Assembly: GCF_025639885.1 (NCBI RefSeq)
Contig: NZ_CP106737.1
Span: 1-64,000, forward strand
DNA: 64,000 nt
From: Roseovarius pelagicus
Lineage (GTDB): Bacteria > Pseudomonadota > Alphaproteobacteria > Rhodobacterales > Rhodobacteraceae
Direction of reading: 5' to 3'
Made by a program: the position numbers and the translations under genes. Every line of letters starts with the position of its first letter. The stretch's first letter is position 1. Of the stretch, positions 26,771-36,718 are shown piece by piece. The notes under the pieces were generated by a model. It was not told the DNA's origin. It made no database searches and saw nothing but the letters and a program-made list of their open reading frames with translations.

Positions 26771-28401
26771 CGAAGGACTACAGCCATATCGTCATTGGCT
26801 CAGGATCTGCAGGGTCTGTCATCGCGAGCCGACTATCCGAAGACAGCAGCAATCGAATTTTGGTTCTCGAAGCCGGTCCGATGGATCGGAGCTTATACGA
26901 ACTGCGCATGCCAGCGGCTTTGGCAATTCCGTTGGAAAGCGAACGGTTTAACTGGGCCTATCACAGTGAACCTGAACCCTATCTTGACGACCGCCGCGTC
27001 TACTATCCACGCGGACGCGTGGTGGGGGGATCGTCCTCGATCAACGGTATGGTGCACCTGCGTGGCAATCCAATGGATTACGATGGCTGGGCGGCGCAAG
27101 AAGGGCTTAAGGATTGGGCTTTTGCCAACTGCCTGCCGTATTTCCGCAAGTTGGAGACCAGCGCACACGCTCCTCATGCCTTGAGGGGTGCAGACGGCCC
27201 CATCAAGGTGACGATACCTGAATGCCGAAACCCATTGTTTCAGGCATTTCTAGAGGCTGGCCAACAAGCCGGTCACACCTATACCGAGGATGTCAACGGA
27301 TACCGACAAGAAGGCGTGTTCCGAATGGAGCGGTCGACATTTAATGGTCGGCGCAGCAGCGTTTCGTATTGTTATTTGCACCCCGCCCGTAAGCGCGGCA
27401 ATATTGATCTAAAAATTAAAGTGCGGGTCACTCGTATCCTGTTCGACAAACTACGTGCCATCGGTGTAGAATTCGTCGAAAATGGTAAGACACAAAAGGT
27501 CTACGCAGCTGACGAAGTCGTGCTTTCGGCTGGTGCCATCAACTCGCCCCAGTTGCTAAAACTTTCAGGGATCGGCCCGCAGGATGAACTGACGGAACAT
27601 GACATCCCAACCCTCCAGCATTTGCCGGGCGTCGGCGAGAACCTTCAGGACCATCTTGATTATCTGGTGCAGTATCATTGTACCAAACCGGTTTCCTTCT
27701 ATTCGGCAACTAAACCATTGGGGAAACTTCGCACAGGTGCTGAATGGCTACTTCTTCGACGCGGTATCGGGGCCACCAATATTTGGGAAACGGGATCATT
27801 TTTCCGAACCAATGACAGTGTGAGTTTTCCGAACATGCAGCACCATTTCGCACCGATCGCAGTCAGTTATGATGGGTTAGAGAAAATCGAAGATCACGGG
27901 TTTCAATTTCACATCAGTCAGATGCGCCCACGCAGCAAAGGCTGGGTGCGGTTGACATCAGCCGATCCTTTTGCCGCTCCGCGCATCCAGTTCAACCATT
28001 TGGCTGATGCCCGAGACCGGCAGGAAATCCGGGATGCGGTCCACATGACCCGCGAATTTGCTGCTCAGTCCGCGTTTAACGAATTCAGGGGCGCAGAGCT
28101 TGCACCTGGCAAAGAGGCCGTCAGTGACGATGCACTTGATGCGTTTGGTCGCGCCAAGGGGGAAACATCGCATCATCCTAGCTGCACTTGCAAGATGGGG
28201 ACAGACGAAATGTCGGTTGTCGATGACCAAGGACGGGTGCATGGGCTGAAGTCACTACGTGTGGTCGATGCGTCGATCATGCCCTCCATCGTGTCGGCCA
28301 ACATCAACATTCCTACGATTATGATTGCCGAAAAAATCGCTGACCAGCTACGTGGTCGGCCTGCATTGGCACCACAAGACACGGCAGTCTATCGTAGATA
28401 G
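26767..28401 (+). CDS. GMC-family oxidoreductase, choline dehydrogenase-like
   Basis: A 544-residue flavoprotein that oxidises an alcohol to an aldehyde. The FAD-binding motif VIGSGSAGSVIASRLSE is at residues 10-26, GMC signature 1 (PRGRVVGGSSSINGMVHLRG) near residue 80, signature 2 (GAINSPQLLKLSGIG) near residue 258, and the catalytic His lies in HHPSCTCKMG near the C-terminus. BetA choline dehydrogenase is the closest well-known relative, and the betaine-type transporter that follows supports an amino-alcohol substrate; other primary alcohols remain possible. Its start overlaps the stop of the small ORF. Confidence 0.9.
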   Translation: MTKDYSHIVIGSGSAGSVIASRLSEDSSNRILVLEAGPMDRSLYELRMPAALAIPLESERFNWAYHSEPEPYLDDRRVYYPRGRVVGGSSSINGMVHLRGNPMDYDGWAAQEGLKDWAFANCLPYFRKLETSAHAPHALRGADGPIKVTIPECRNPLFQAFLEAGQQAGHTYTEDVNGYRQEGVFRMERSTFNGRRSSVSYCYLHPARKRGNIDLKIKVRVTRILFDKLRAIGVEFVENGKTQKVYAADEVVLSAGAINSPQLLKLSGIGPQDELTEHDIPTLQHLPGVGENLQDHLDYLVQYHCTKPVSFYSATKPLGKLRTGAEWLLLRRGIGATNIWETGSFFRTNDSVSFPNMQHHFAPIAVSYDGLEKIEDHGFQFHISQMRPRSKGWVRLTSADPFAAPRIQFNHLADARDRQEIRDAVHMTREFAAQSAFNEFRGAELAPGKEAVSDDALDAFGRAKGETSHHPSCTCKMGTDEMSVVDDQGRVHGLKSLRVVDASIMPSIVSANINIPTIMIAEKIADQLRGRPALAPQDTAVYRR

Positions 28402-28447
28402 ACAAATGTGAATATGCCAATCACTAACTTTCAGGGAGATAAGCAAG

Positions 28448-29407
28448 ATGAAGAAAACACTTAACAAAGTGGCCTATGCTACGATTGGCATGATACTTGG
28501 TGCGAGCGCGGCTCTGGCCGAACCAGAGTCCAAAGACCCCATCAAGCTGACGATCAATGAATGGACTGGACAAGTCCTGACAACCCACATCGCCGGCGAG
28601 TTACTGGATAAAATGGGATACAACGTCGAATATGTGACTGCAGGATATTTCCCGCAAATGACGGCGTTGCAGGACAACACGGTCACAGCCGCGCTGGAAA
28701 TTTGGACGACCAATATCGCAGACGCCTATGAGAAGGCGATCGGATCTGGCAATGTGAAGGATATCGGCAGCTTAGGCCTTCAGCCGATCGAAACATGGTT
28801 CTATCCCGCTTTCGTCGAAGAACTGTGTCCGGGTCTGCCTGATTGGGAGGCGCTTAAATCCTGCCCGCAAACTTTCGCCACTGCCGAGACAATCCCACAG
28901 GGTCGGTTGGTGGACTACCCAGCGGACTGGGGGACATCGAACCGTGACAGGTTGACTGGGCTTGAACTGCCTTTCACTTCGATCCCAGCAGGTAGCGAAG
29001 GGGCGCTAGTGGCTGAGATCAAAACAGCCTTTGCCCGTAAAACCCCCCTTCTTGTCATGTTTTTCAGCCCACATTGGCTGTTCTCGACCTACGACATGCG
29101 TCCTGTTAAGTTGCCGCCATACACAGAAGGTTGTAACGAAGACCCGAAAGTGGGCGTAAACCCCAATGCGACATTCGACTGCGATTTTGTACGCGGTGAC
29201 GTTCGCAAAGTCGCTTGGGCGGGCATGGAAGAAAAATGGCCAAATGCATACGCACTTCTCGAAGCTCTGGAAATCAGCAATGAGCAGCAAATCGAGCTGA
29301 TCAATATGGTCGACCAAAAAGGTCAATCAATTGACGAAGCCGTGGCCTATTGGCTAAAGAATAACGAGAGCTCATGGTCATCATGGCTGGATGCTGCTCA
29401 GCAATAA
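28448..29407 (+). CDS. Glycine betaine/choline-type ABC substrate-binding protein (ProX/OpuAC family)
   Basis: A 319-residue periplasmic receptor. A Sec signal peptide ends near residue 24 (ALAEP), followed by IKLTINEWTGQVLTTHIAGELLDKMGY, the OpuAC opening. Aromatic residues typical of cation-pi cages for quaternary amines are present (several W and Y, for example EWTGQ, LEIWTTN, ETWFYPAF, SPHWLF), but the box cannot be assigned exactly without a structure. GGGAGATAAGCAAG serves as ribosome binding site. It is followed by a stem-loop and then the ATPase and permease genes. Confidence 0.9.
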   Translation: MKKTLNKVAYATIGMILGASAALAEPESKDPIKLTINEWTGQVLTTHIAGELLDKMGYNVEYVTAGYFPQMTALQDNTVTAALEIWTTNIADAYEKAIGSGNVKDIGSLGLQPIETWFYPAFVEELCPGLPDWEALKSCPQTFATAETIPQGRLVDYPADWGTSNRDRLTGLELPFTSIPAGSEGALVAEIKTAFARKTPLLVMFFSPHWLFSTYDMRPVKLPPYTEGCNEDPKVGVNPNATFDCDFVRGDVRKVAWAGMEEKWPNAYALLEALEISNEQQIELINMVDQKGQSIDEAVAYWLKNNESSWSSWLDAAQQ

Positions 29408-29434
29408 TAACCGAACAATCCCTTCATACGACTG

Positions 29435-29454
29435 GCCCGCCTTAACAGGCGGGC
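29435..29454 (+). terminator. Stem-loop between binding protein and ATPase genes
   Basis: GCCCGCC-TTAACA-GGCGGGC followed by TGCTTTAT. The perfect 7-bp GC stem with a short T-rich tail fits a weak or partial terminator that would let the binding protein be made in excess over the membrane components, as is common in ABC operons. Confidence 0.6.
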
Positions 29455-29487
29455 TGCTTTATCAGAAACTAAAGAGAGAATACAAAA

Positions 29488-30588
29488 GTGGCAGATCTGC
29501 GCGCCGAAAAGGATGAGGATAAGACGTGTTCCTCGAAAAGTAACATCATCCTTGAATGCCGCAATCTTTGGAAGGTTTTTGGCCATCTGCCCAAGCAGCT
29601 TACGCCACCCACTGAAGATAAGCCAACTTCGGAAACAATAGAGGACATATCAGAACACGATGCTTATCCGGCGATCTGCGATGTATCTCTGGACGTGCGA
29701 CGCGGCGAAATTCTGATCATTATGGGGCTGTCTGGTTCCGGAAAATCCACCATGTTGCGGTGTCTCGCGCGTCTGCTTGAGCCTACATGGGGGGAGGTCC
29801 TGTACGAAGGCCAGAACATCCTAGACCTGAGTGCTCGCGAACTCACCAATCTTCGGCGCAACAAATTTGGCATGGTGTTTCAAAGTTTCGGGTTGATGGA
29901 TCATCTGAACGCGCGCGACAATGTCGCCTTTCCTCTTCGTGTGCAGAAGGTTCCAAAGGCTGAAAGAGACAGACGCGCGAACGCACTATTAGATTTGGTG
30001 GGACTGGAGGATCGCAAGACCAATTTCCCCTATGAATTATCGGGTGGCCAGCAGCAACGTGTCGGCATTGCTCGATCACTGATTGCCGATCCTGATCTGT
30101 GGTTTCTGGATGAACCGTTCAGTGCGCTTGACCCGTTAATCCGGCGTCAGATGCAGGACGAGTTTTTAAAACTTCAAAAAACACTTGGTAAAACCATCAT
30201 ATTTGTCACACATGATTTCCTTGAAGCAGCACGGCTTGGTGACAGAATTGCGATTATGCGAGAGGGGCATCTGATCCAAATCGGCAAACCGCGCGATATT
30301 ATTCTGAGGCCCAAAAACGACTATATTCGCGAATTCGTGTCAGAAGTTCCAACAAGCCGGATCCTGCATGTCTCAGATTTGAGCTATGCCGCATCCGAAA
30401 GGATCGAATCGGCGCCCGATATCCATGAGACCGAGACGCTTGAACTGGCGATCGATCTTTTCTTATCCGGGCACGAGCGGTTGAATATCATCAATGACGA
30501 AAGTGCCTTTGTCGGAACAATCTGTCGCGATGATCTGCACGCTCTGACAGGCCAGAACACTACAGAAGCCGAACCAGATCATGTTTGA
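29488..30588 (+). CDS. proV: Glycine betaine-type ABC transporter ATPase (ProV-like)
   Basis: A 366-residue ABC ATPase. A ProV-like N-terminal extension (residues 1-60) precedes Walker A GLSGSGKST near residue 80, Q-loop FQSFGLMDHL, signature ELSGGQQQRVGIARSL, Walker B LWFLDEPFSALD and the switch His in FVTHDFLEA. The C-terminal 80 residues occupy the CBS-regulatory position of ProV but are shortened. I chose the GTG start at 29488 since it follows AAAGAGAGAA and no ATG fits. Its end overlaps the permease start by 8 bases, indicating coupled translation. Confidence 0.9.
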   Translation: MADLRAEKDEDKTCSSKSNIILECRNLWKVFGHLPKQLTPPTEDKPTSETIEDISEHDAYPAICDVSLDVRRGEILIIMGLSGSGKSTMLRCLARLLEPTWGEVLYEGQNILDLSARELTNLRRNKFGMVFQSFGLMDHLNARDNVAFPLRVQKVPKAERDRRANALLDLVGLEDRKTNFPYELSGGQQQRVGIARSLIADPDLWFLDEPFSALDPLIRRQMQDEFLKLQKTLGKTIIFVTHDFLEAARLGDRIAIMREGHLIQIGKPRDIILRPKNDYIREFVSEVPTSRILHVSDLSYAASERIESAPDIHETETLELAIDLFLSGHERLNIINDESAFVGTICRDDLHALTGQNTTEAEPDHV

Positions 30589-32650
30589 GAGCATATTCTC
30601 TCACCGAAACACAGCAATCGGACTCTTTTTGCTGGCAGCTCTGTTCGCCGCATTGAGTCTATATCTGAAAGACGACCTGTCGTGGAGTGTAACTTACCCT
30701 GTTGGATGGACACTCCCCCTGGCTGACTTCATCAACTTGGCAATGGATGAGCTTCTTCAAGTAGCCGCACCGTTTTTCCGTGGGCTGTCTGATGTACTCG
30801 ATTGGCCGATGCGCCGACTTCAAGATGCACTGCACGCCGTGCCATGGCCTGTTTTGACAGTGATAATTGCAATGGCGACCTTTCGTGTGGGCGGTGCGAA
30901 ACTGGCAACTTTCTGCGCTCTTTCCTGTCTCTATATTCAGATGTCGGGATACTGGGAAGAAAGCTTGAACTCGCTTACTCTAGTAAGCGTCGCACTACCC
31001 ATCTCTGCACTCACCGGCTTTCTAATTGGCACGGCGATGAGCAAAAATAAAACTGCGGCAAGGCTATTAACACCAATTCTGGATGTCATGCAGACAACGC
31101 CGGCATTTGCGTATCTCATTCCATTGATCGTATTGCTTGGATTCGGACCAGTCGTTGGATTGATAGCCAGTGCTATTTACGCGATCCCCCCGATGGCGCG
31201 AAACGTGAAGCTAGGGCTTGATTTGGTTCCAAACGACCTACGAGAGGTTGCCGCGATGACAGGGTGTTCACCCCTTACCCGGTTTGGACTTGTCGATCTG
31301 CCGACGGCATTGCCGCAAATTCTTGTTGGATTGAACCAGACGATCATGGCCGTGCTTAGCATGGTGGTTTTTGCAGCCATCATTGGAGGGTTCGACGACA
31401 TCGGCTGGGAAGTTCTGCGATCCATGCGACGGGCCGAATTCGGCGATAGCCTGATGGCGGGCATCATCATCACACTGATTGCCATTATGCTGGACCGGAC
31501 CACTCGCGGGATGGCAACGCGCTCTCGTCAACGGGCACAACTAGACCTGACTACGACACGTTTTATAATGGTCAGCTTGGTGGCCATCTTCGGGATGTGG
31601 GGAATCTTGCATTTTTCTGCATTGCAGACCCTTATCTCCGATGGCTTCCTCTTTGATCCGTCTGAGTATTTGGATTCAATGGTGGCGCAACTGAGCGTGT
31701 CGATCGGGGCAATAACGGACGCCCTGAAAAACAACGTTGTTTATTATTTCCTTTTACCAATTCGTATCGGTCTAGAGCAGACAATATCGCCCTATACTTG
31801 GGGGTTTACCTTCACCCCCTTTATGAAGACAGGATATTGGGTGATTTTGTCATTGCTCGCCACGTTTCTCGCGGTCAAAAAAAATGTTTTGGCAGGAAGC
31901 CTAACAACGGTGATCGGGTTGTTCGTCTTTGCGGGCACCACCGGCATGCCTTGGCCTTCAACCATATTGATTGCGATAGCTATTGGATACTGGGCGGGTG
32001 GGGTTCGCATAGCGGCACTCTGGGCGGTGGTCTTGGGCGTGATACTGGTGTCAGGACTCTGGGAACCGGCAATGTTTTCCATTTATATCTGTATGTCTGC
32101 TCTGCTGTTTTGCATCGTACTTGGCGGAGCGCTCGGAGTATTGGCGGCTCAGTCCGTTAGTGTATCACGGTTAATGCGCCCCATCCTCGATTTATTGCAG
32201 ACAATACCGCCTTTCGTACTTTTGATCCCGGTCGTTATGCTCTTTCAGATCGGGGATTTCTCTGCTTTTCTGGCGATTATATCGTATGCGATTGCACCGA
32301 TCATCCGATACACAGAAGCTGCGCTACGCGAGGTTTCATTGGCTAAGATCGAAGTCGGCCGCAGCATCGGGTGTACCCCGATGCAGTTGCTGTTTTTGGT
32401 AAAGCTTCCAGCTGCACAGCGCAGGATCGCACTGGGGGTAAATCAGTCCATAATGTATGCGCTTGCCATGTTGGCGGTGGCCGCACTTGTGGGCTCACGC
32501 GGGCTGGGACAGGAAGTATATGTCGCGCTTGGCCAGGCCGATGCAGGCCTCGGCATTCTCGCTGGGGGCGCAATCGCTGCTATTGCAATATGCGTCGATC
32601 GCACCTTTGTTAGCGCTCTTGTTGAAAAATCTTCTCAATCTGAGCGCTGA
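30581..32650 (+). CDS. proW: Tandem (fused) ProW-type ABC permease
   Basis: A 689-residue inner-membrane protein, about twice the usual ProW length, with two permease domains. Each carries the EAA-type loop: EVAAMTGCSPLTRFGLVDLP in the first half and EVGRSIGCTPMQLLFLVKLP in the second, each followed by a GLNQTI/GVNQSI segment. The fusion supplies both halves of the pore in one chain, so one protein would pair with a ProV dimer. It overlaps the ProV-like gene by 8 bases and runs 41 bases into the 3' end of the convergent LysR gene. Confidence 0.9.
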   Translation: MFESIFSHRNTAIGLFLLAALFAALSLYLKDDLSWSVTYPVGWTLPLADFINLAMDELLQVAAPFFRGLSDVLDWPMRRLQDALHAVPWPVLTVIIAMATFRVGGAKLATFCALSCLYIQMSGYWEESLNSLTLVSVALPISALTGFLIGTAMSKNKTAARLLTPILDVMQTTPAFAYLIPLIVLLGFGPVVGLIASAIYAIPPMARNVKLGLDLVPNDLREVAAMTGCSPLTRFGLVDLPTALPQILVGLNQTIMAVLSMVVFAAIIGGFDDIGWEVLRSMRRAEFGDSLMAGIIITLIAIMLDRTTRGMATRSRQRAQLDLTTTRFIMVSLVAIFGMWGILHFSALQTLISDGFLFDPSEYLDSMVAQLSVSIGAITDALKNNVVYYFLLPIRIGLEQTISPYTWGFTFTPFMKTGYWVILSLLATFLAVKKNVLAGSLTTVIGLFVFAGTTGMPWPSTILIAIAIGYWAGGVRIAALWAVVLGVILVSGLWEPAMFSIYICMSALLFCIVLGGALGVLAAQSVSVSRLMRPILDLLQTIPPFVLLIPVVMLFQIGDFSAFLAIISYAIAPIIRYTEAALREVSLAKIEVGRSIGCTPMQLLFLVKLPAAQRRIALGVNQSIMYALAMLAVAALVGSRGLGQEVYVALGQADAGLGILAGGAIAAIAICVDRTFVSALVEKSSQSER

Positions 32651-33476
32651 CATAGTCGAAAGAAGGGTCAAACCAAGGCCGGTCTTTTGCGATATCTGAA
32701 CGAGACACAGCATAAGCAGTACGACAAAACTCAGGCGTCCCTTCTACCTGCGAAAGCGTACCGTCAGAAATGTAATTGGTAACCATGCGTGTCGGCAAAT
32801 AGGCCGACCCGCCCCAACGCAAAAGGTAATTAAGCGCACAATTACTGGAACTGATCGTGATTACGGGCGTGCGTGCCACTGAAAATGCCTCGGCGTGAAG
32901 ACGACGAAAATCGCCACCCAGATCAACGTAGATATAGTCTGGGTCCCAATCGACATAGCTTCGTGCGCGGGTTGATACCTGAATCAGACGATCATCAAAC
33001 AGCTTTCTTACACGGTATCCGCCCGAAACAGCGGAATCGAACATTAAGGCAACATCAATCAGACCCGAAGATAACCAGCGTTCGATATCATCCACATTCC
33101 CCAACCAGAACGACAGAGCGACTTCTGGATGATGCTGCCGCAGGTAATCAACCCATATGCAACCGGACGCGTCCCATAGGTCCAGATGGCAGCCGACATT
33201 GCATATGCTTTTAAAATCTTGGCTGAGTGATAATTCCTGCCGCGCCAACCCCCAGGCCTGCGTCATAACTTCTGCATAGCGAAGAAACTTGAACCCTGCC
33301 GGGGTCAACTCTGCCCCGGATCTGCTACGGATCAGCAGTTTTTGACCCAAATGATTCTCAAGGGCGTTGATCCTGGTCGTAACAGTAGACTCGGTAACAT
33401 TCAGCCGCGCAGCAGCTCGGTTCAGGTTTCCCACCTTTACCACCTCTAGGAAAGTTTGTGCAAAGGCCACATTCAT
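32610..33476 (-). CDS. LysR-family regulator of the LLM-betaine unit (probable)
   Basis: A 288-residue LysR protein. The winged helix-turn-helix lies at residues 1-60 (FLEVVKVGNLNRAAARLNVTESTVTTRINALE) and the effector domain follows. It shares its unusual C-terminal pattern (VSTRARSYVDWDPDYIYVDLG..., GGSAYLPTRMV) with the LysR proteins at 52016 and 55315, so the three form one paralog group, each near an LLM gene. It is convergent with the permease, overlapping it by 41 bases, and may bind the T-N11-A repeat at 25512. The effector is unknown. Confidence 0.9.
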   Translation of the reverse strand: MNVAFAQTFLEVVKVGNLNRAAARLNVTESTVTTRINALENHLGQKLLIRSRSGAELTPAGFKFLRYAEVMTQAWGLARQELSLSQDFKSICNVGCHLDLWDASGCIWVDYLRQHHPEVALSFWLGNVDDIERWLSSGLIDVALMFDSAVSGGYRVRKLFDDRLIQVSTRARSYVDWDPDYIYVDLGGDFRRLHAEAFSVARTPVITISSSNCALNYLLRWGGSAYLPTRMVTNYISDGTLSQVEGTPEFCRTAYAVSRSDIAKDRPWFDPSFDYVSAQIEKIFQQER

Positions 33477-33607
33477 ACGAGTAAAACGGGCTGATTCATA
33501 CCGATGAACATGCTAAATGGGTGATCTGAAAAAATGAAAAGGCCTCCGGGCATTCAACATAAACCTCCGCACTTATAGAAGCCAGATACGCATTGCATCA
33601 CCCTAGC

Positions 33608-35041
33608 TTAGCCCTTGCGCGTAACGAAGCGCGTTTGCAGATACGCCTCGAGCGCGTCTGCCCCGCCTTCAGTGCCTATGCCACTGTCCCCGATGCCGCC
33701 GAACGGCACTTCGGGAAGCGACAGCCCGATGTGATTGATCGAAATCATCCCCGACTGGATTTCGTGCTGAAGCCGCTGAGAGCGGGACGATGAACGGGTC
33801 CAGGCATAGGCCGCCAGCCCAAACGATAGCCGGTTAGCTTCGGCGATTGCTTCGTCGTCGTTGCTGAAGGTGTTGATGGCAACGATGGGGCCAAAGGGCT
33901 CTTCGTTCATGATTTCGGTTTGAACCGGAACGTCGGTCAGAACAGTAGGCTCAAAAAACCAGCCTTCGTTACCAATCCTTTTCCCTCCTGTACGGAGCGT
34001 GGCACCCTGCCCGACGGCATCCGCAATCATGTGTTCAAGGGCGGGAATCCGGCGTTCATTGGCCAAGGGGCCCATTTCGCTAGCCGCATCCGACGCAGGC
34101 CCGACCTTGATGCTTTCAGCCTTGCGGACGAATTTGTCTATGAACTGTTCCGACACAGAAGATTGTATCATGAAACGGGTTGGAGACACGCAAACCTGAC
34201 CCGCATTGCGAAACTTGCTGGCGGCAAGAACCGAAACGGCATCATCCACATCGGCATCGTCGAACACAAGCACAGGCGCATGGCCCCCCAGTTCCATTGT
34301 GGCGGGCTTCATGTGCTGCCCAGCAAGACCCGCCAGCAGCTTTCCGACTGGCGTGGACCCGGTAAAAGACACCTTACGGATCACCGGATGCGGGATCAGA
34401 TAGCTCGATATTTCCGCCGGATCGCCATATACGAGGTTCACCACGCCGGCAGGCACGCCCGCGTCTGCAAAGCAGCCCACCAAGGCCGCGGGGGAGGCCG
34501 GCGTTTCCTCGGGGCCCTTGACAATGATACTGCATCCTGACGCCAGAGCTGCCGAAAGCTTGCGGACGACCTGGTTGATCGGGAAATTCCACGGTGTGAA
34601 CGCCGCGACCGGGCCGATCGCCTCTTTGATCGTCAACTGCGTAACGTCGGGTTCGCGTGCCGGTATGACACGGCCATAGGCGCGGCGGCCTTCCTCAGCG
34701 AACCAATCGATGATGTCAGCGCCGGCCGAGGTCTCACCTTTGGCTTGGGCAAACGGCTTCCCCTGCTCCAGCGACATCTGCTCCGCGATCGTGTCGGCGC
34801 GCGCTCTCAGCAGTTCTGCCGCGCGTCGCATTATCTGGCAGCGCAGCATCGGCGAGGTGTGTTTCCACTCGTCAAAGATTGACTCGGCCGCCTTAAGCGC
34901 GGCATCCAGGTCTTCTTTGCCCGCACGCGAGACTGTGCCGAGCGCAGTGCCGGTCGCCGGGTTTAAGACCTCAAGTTTCGCCAGAGACTTTGCAGGACGC
35001 CATTCACCGGCAATGAACAACTCGACATCGGGATAAGACAT
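33608..35041 (-). CDS. Aldehyde dehydrogenase, succinate-semialdehyde dehydrogenase type
   Basis: A 477-residue NAD(P)-dependent enzyme of the GabD-like group. It has the FTPWNFP motif, the general-base Glu in MELGGHAP and the catalytic Cys in FRNAGQVCVSPTRF, which is the pattern of semialdehyde dehydrogenases. It is the last gene of the nine-gene operon that begins at 43286, 69 bases after the transporter ATPase, and would oxidise an aldehyde made by the upstream monooxygenase and hydrolase. Specificity for succinate semialdehyde is suggested by similarity only. Confidence 0.9.
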   Translation of the reverse strand: MSYPDVELFIAGEWRPAKSLAKLEVLNPATGTALGTVSRAGKEDLDAALKAAESIFDEWKHTSPMLRCQIMRRAAELLRARADTIAEQMSLEQGKPFAQAKGETSAGADIIDWFAEEGRRAYGRVIPAREPDVTQLTIKEAIGPVAAFTPWNFPINQVVRKLSAALASGCSIIVKGPEETPASPAALVGCFADAGVPAGVVNLVYGDPAEISSYLIPHPVIRKVSFTGSTPVGKLLAGLAGQHMKPATMELGGHAPVLVFDDADVDDAVSVLAASKFRNAGQVCVSPTRFMIQSSVSEQFIDKFVRKAESIKVGPASDAASEMGPLANERRIPALEHMIADAVGQGATLRTGGKRIGNEGWFFEPTVLTDVPVQTEIMNEEPFGPIVAINTFSNDDEAIAEANRLSFGLAAYAWTRSSSRSQRLQHEIQSGMISINHIGLSLPEVPFGGIGDSGIGTEGGADALEAYLQTRFVTRKG

Positions 35042-35110
35042 TGTGACAGACTCCTTCCACTTTAGGGTACGCGGCAGTTCGGCGTCTCAGCCTTGTTTGA
35101 ACGCGCCGGT

Positions 35111-36718
35111 TTACGTATTTTCTTCGCCAGCAGTTGTCAGATACCGGTCCAGCCGGGGCACAGACTCCATCAAGGTCCGGACGTAAGGATGATCAGACTG
35201 CTTCAGGGTTTCATCTCGCGGTCCGTAGGCCACGACCTTTCCTGCGCGCAGAACCAACACATCATCGGCGATCATCTCGACCACATGGATGTCATGGGTG
35301 ATGAACAGGATGGTTGTTCCATGCTTTCGCTGCAAATCGGACAGAAGCACCAGGATCGATTCCGCGACCAGCGGATCAAGACCGGACGTGATTTCATCGC
35401 AGATGATCAGATCCGGGGCGCTGGCAAGGGCACGCGCAATGCAGACCCTTTGTTTTTGCCCACCGGAAAGCTGCGAGGTGCGGCGGTTCATCATTTCAAC
35501 CGGCAATCCAACCTGCCGCATCAGTTCGATCACTTCCTGCCGACAGCGGGTCGCATCAAACTTGCGATGATACTTCAATGGACGACCAATCACATCTCCC
35601 ACGCGCTGCATCGGGTTCAGCGCGGTGTCAGGCATCTGGTGGATGACCTGAATTCGTTTCAACAGATTGATTTCACGTGATTTCAACCGCTTAGGCAGCA
35701 CCGCCCCGTCAAACGTTACCTCGCCCGACCACGGCGCCAAAACACCCGTGACCACCCGGCCAAGCGTCGATTTTCCAGAGCCGGATTCGCCGACGATCGC
35801 CAGCGTGCGACCGCGCATCGCGGTGCAAGATACCCCGCCGAGTACCTTTTCGGACCCGTATCCCGCGACGATATTCTGAATCCCAAGGATCGGTGTCGTT
35901 CGCTCCCGGGCCGGATTTTCGCGCACTTCGGCCTGCAACAACTCTTTGGTGTATTCGGCCTGCGGATTGGACAGGATCTCCGAGGTCTTGCCGATCTCAA
36001 CCTGCTTACCATGGCGCAGGACCATGATCCGGTCGACGACCTGTGACACCACTGGCAAATCATGTGAAATATAAAGAGCTGCCACACCCGATTTGGATAC
36101 TGTGCGCTTGATGGCGGCGACGACTTCTGCCTGAGTGGTGACGTCAAGTGCCGTCGTTGGCTCATCGAACACGATTACATCAGGCTTGCATGCCATGGAC
36201 ATGGCGACCATCGCGCGCTGCAACTGCCCCCCCGAAACCTGATGCGGGTAACGTTCACCAAAGGATTGCGGCGATGGCAATCCAAGCGTCCTGTAAAGTT
36301 CAATCGCTTCAGAGCGCAATGCCGATCTCGACCCTTGATCGTGTTGTTGGCCTGCCTCGATGAACTGATCGATTAGACGATGGGCTGGATTGAAAAACGC
36401 CGCCGCCGATTGTGCCACATAAGACACCCGCGCCCCGCGCATCTGACGCAATTCTTCCGGGTTCATGGTCAGAAGGTCCTTACCCTTAAACAGAACCTGC
36501 CCGCCGGAAAATCTGCATCCTGGCCGTCGATACCCTAGCGCCGACAGACCTATGGTTGATTTGCCAGCGCCGGATTCGCCGATCAGGCCAAGAACCTCGC
36601 CCTTGTTTAGTTTAAACGAAACACCCTTAACGATCTCAAACCAGCGTTTATCCGCCCCCTTCGCCTCGATAGAGAGTTCCCGCACTTCCAGAGCGATATG
36701 TTTCAATGCATCAGTCAT
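35111..36718 (-). CDS. Peptide-type ABC transporter, fused DppD-DppF ATPase
   Basis: A 535-residue double ABC protein. Domain 1: Walker [10 protein letters not shown], signature VSGGQLQRA, Walker [13 protein letters not shown]. Domain 2: Walker [10 protein letters not shown], signature LSGGQKQRV, Walker B LIICDEITSGLD. It closely parallels the ATPase at 17662 in length and layout, so the two transporters are recent relatives. Its start overlaps the DppC-like gene by 8 bases. It energises uptake by the permeases at 36711 and 37600. Confidence 0.93.
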   Translation of the reverse strand: MTDALKHIALEVRELSIEAKGADKRWFEIVKGVSFKLNKGEVLGLIGESGAGKSTIGLSALGYRRPGCRFSGGQVLFKGKDLLTMNPEELRQMRGARVSYVAQSAAAFFNPAHRLIDQFIEAGQQHDQGSRSALRSEAIELYRTLGLPSPQSFGERYPHQVSGGQLQRAMVAMSMACKPDVIVFDEPTTALDVTTQAEVVAAIKRTVSKSGVAALYISHDLPVVSQVVDRIMVLRHGKQVEIGKTSEILSNPQAEYTKELLQAEVRENPARERTTPILGIQNIVAGYGSEKVLGGVSCTAMRGRTLAIVGESGSGKSTLGRVVTGVLAPWSGEVTFDGAVLPKRLKSREINLLKRIQVIHQMPDTALNPMQRVGDVIGRPLKYHRKFDATRCRQEVIELMRQVGLPVEMMNRRTSQLSGGQKQRVCIARALASAPDLIICDEITSGLDPLVAESILVLLSDLQRKHGTTILFITHDIHVVEMIADDVLVLRAGKVVAYGPRDETLKQSDHPYVRTLMESVPRLDRYLTTAGEENT

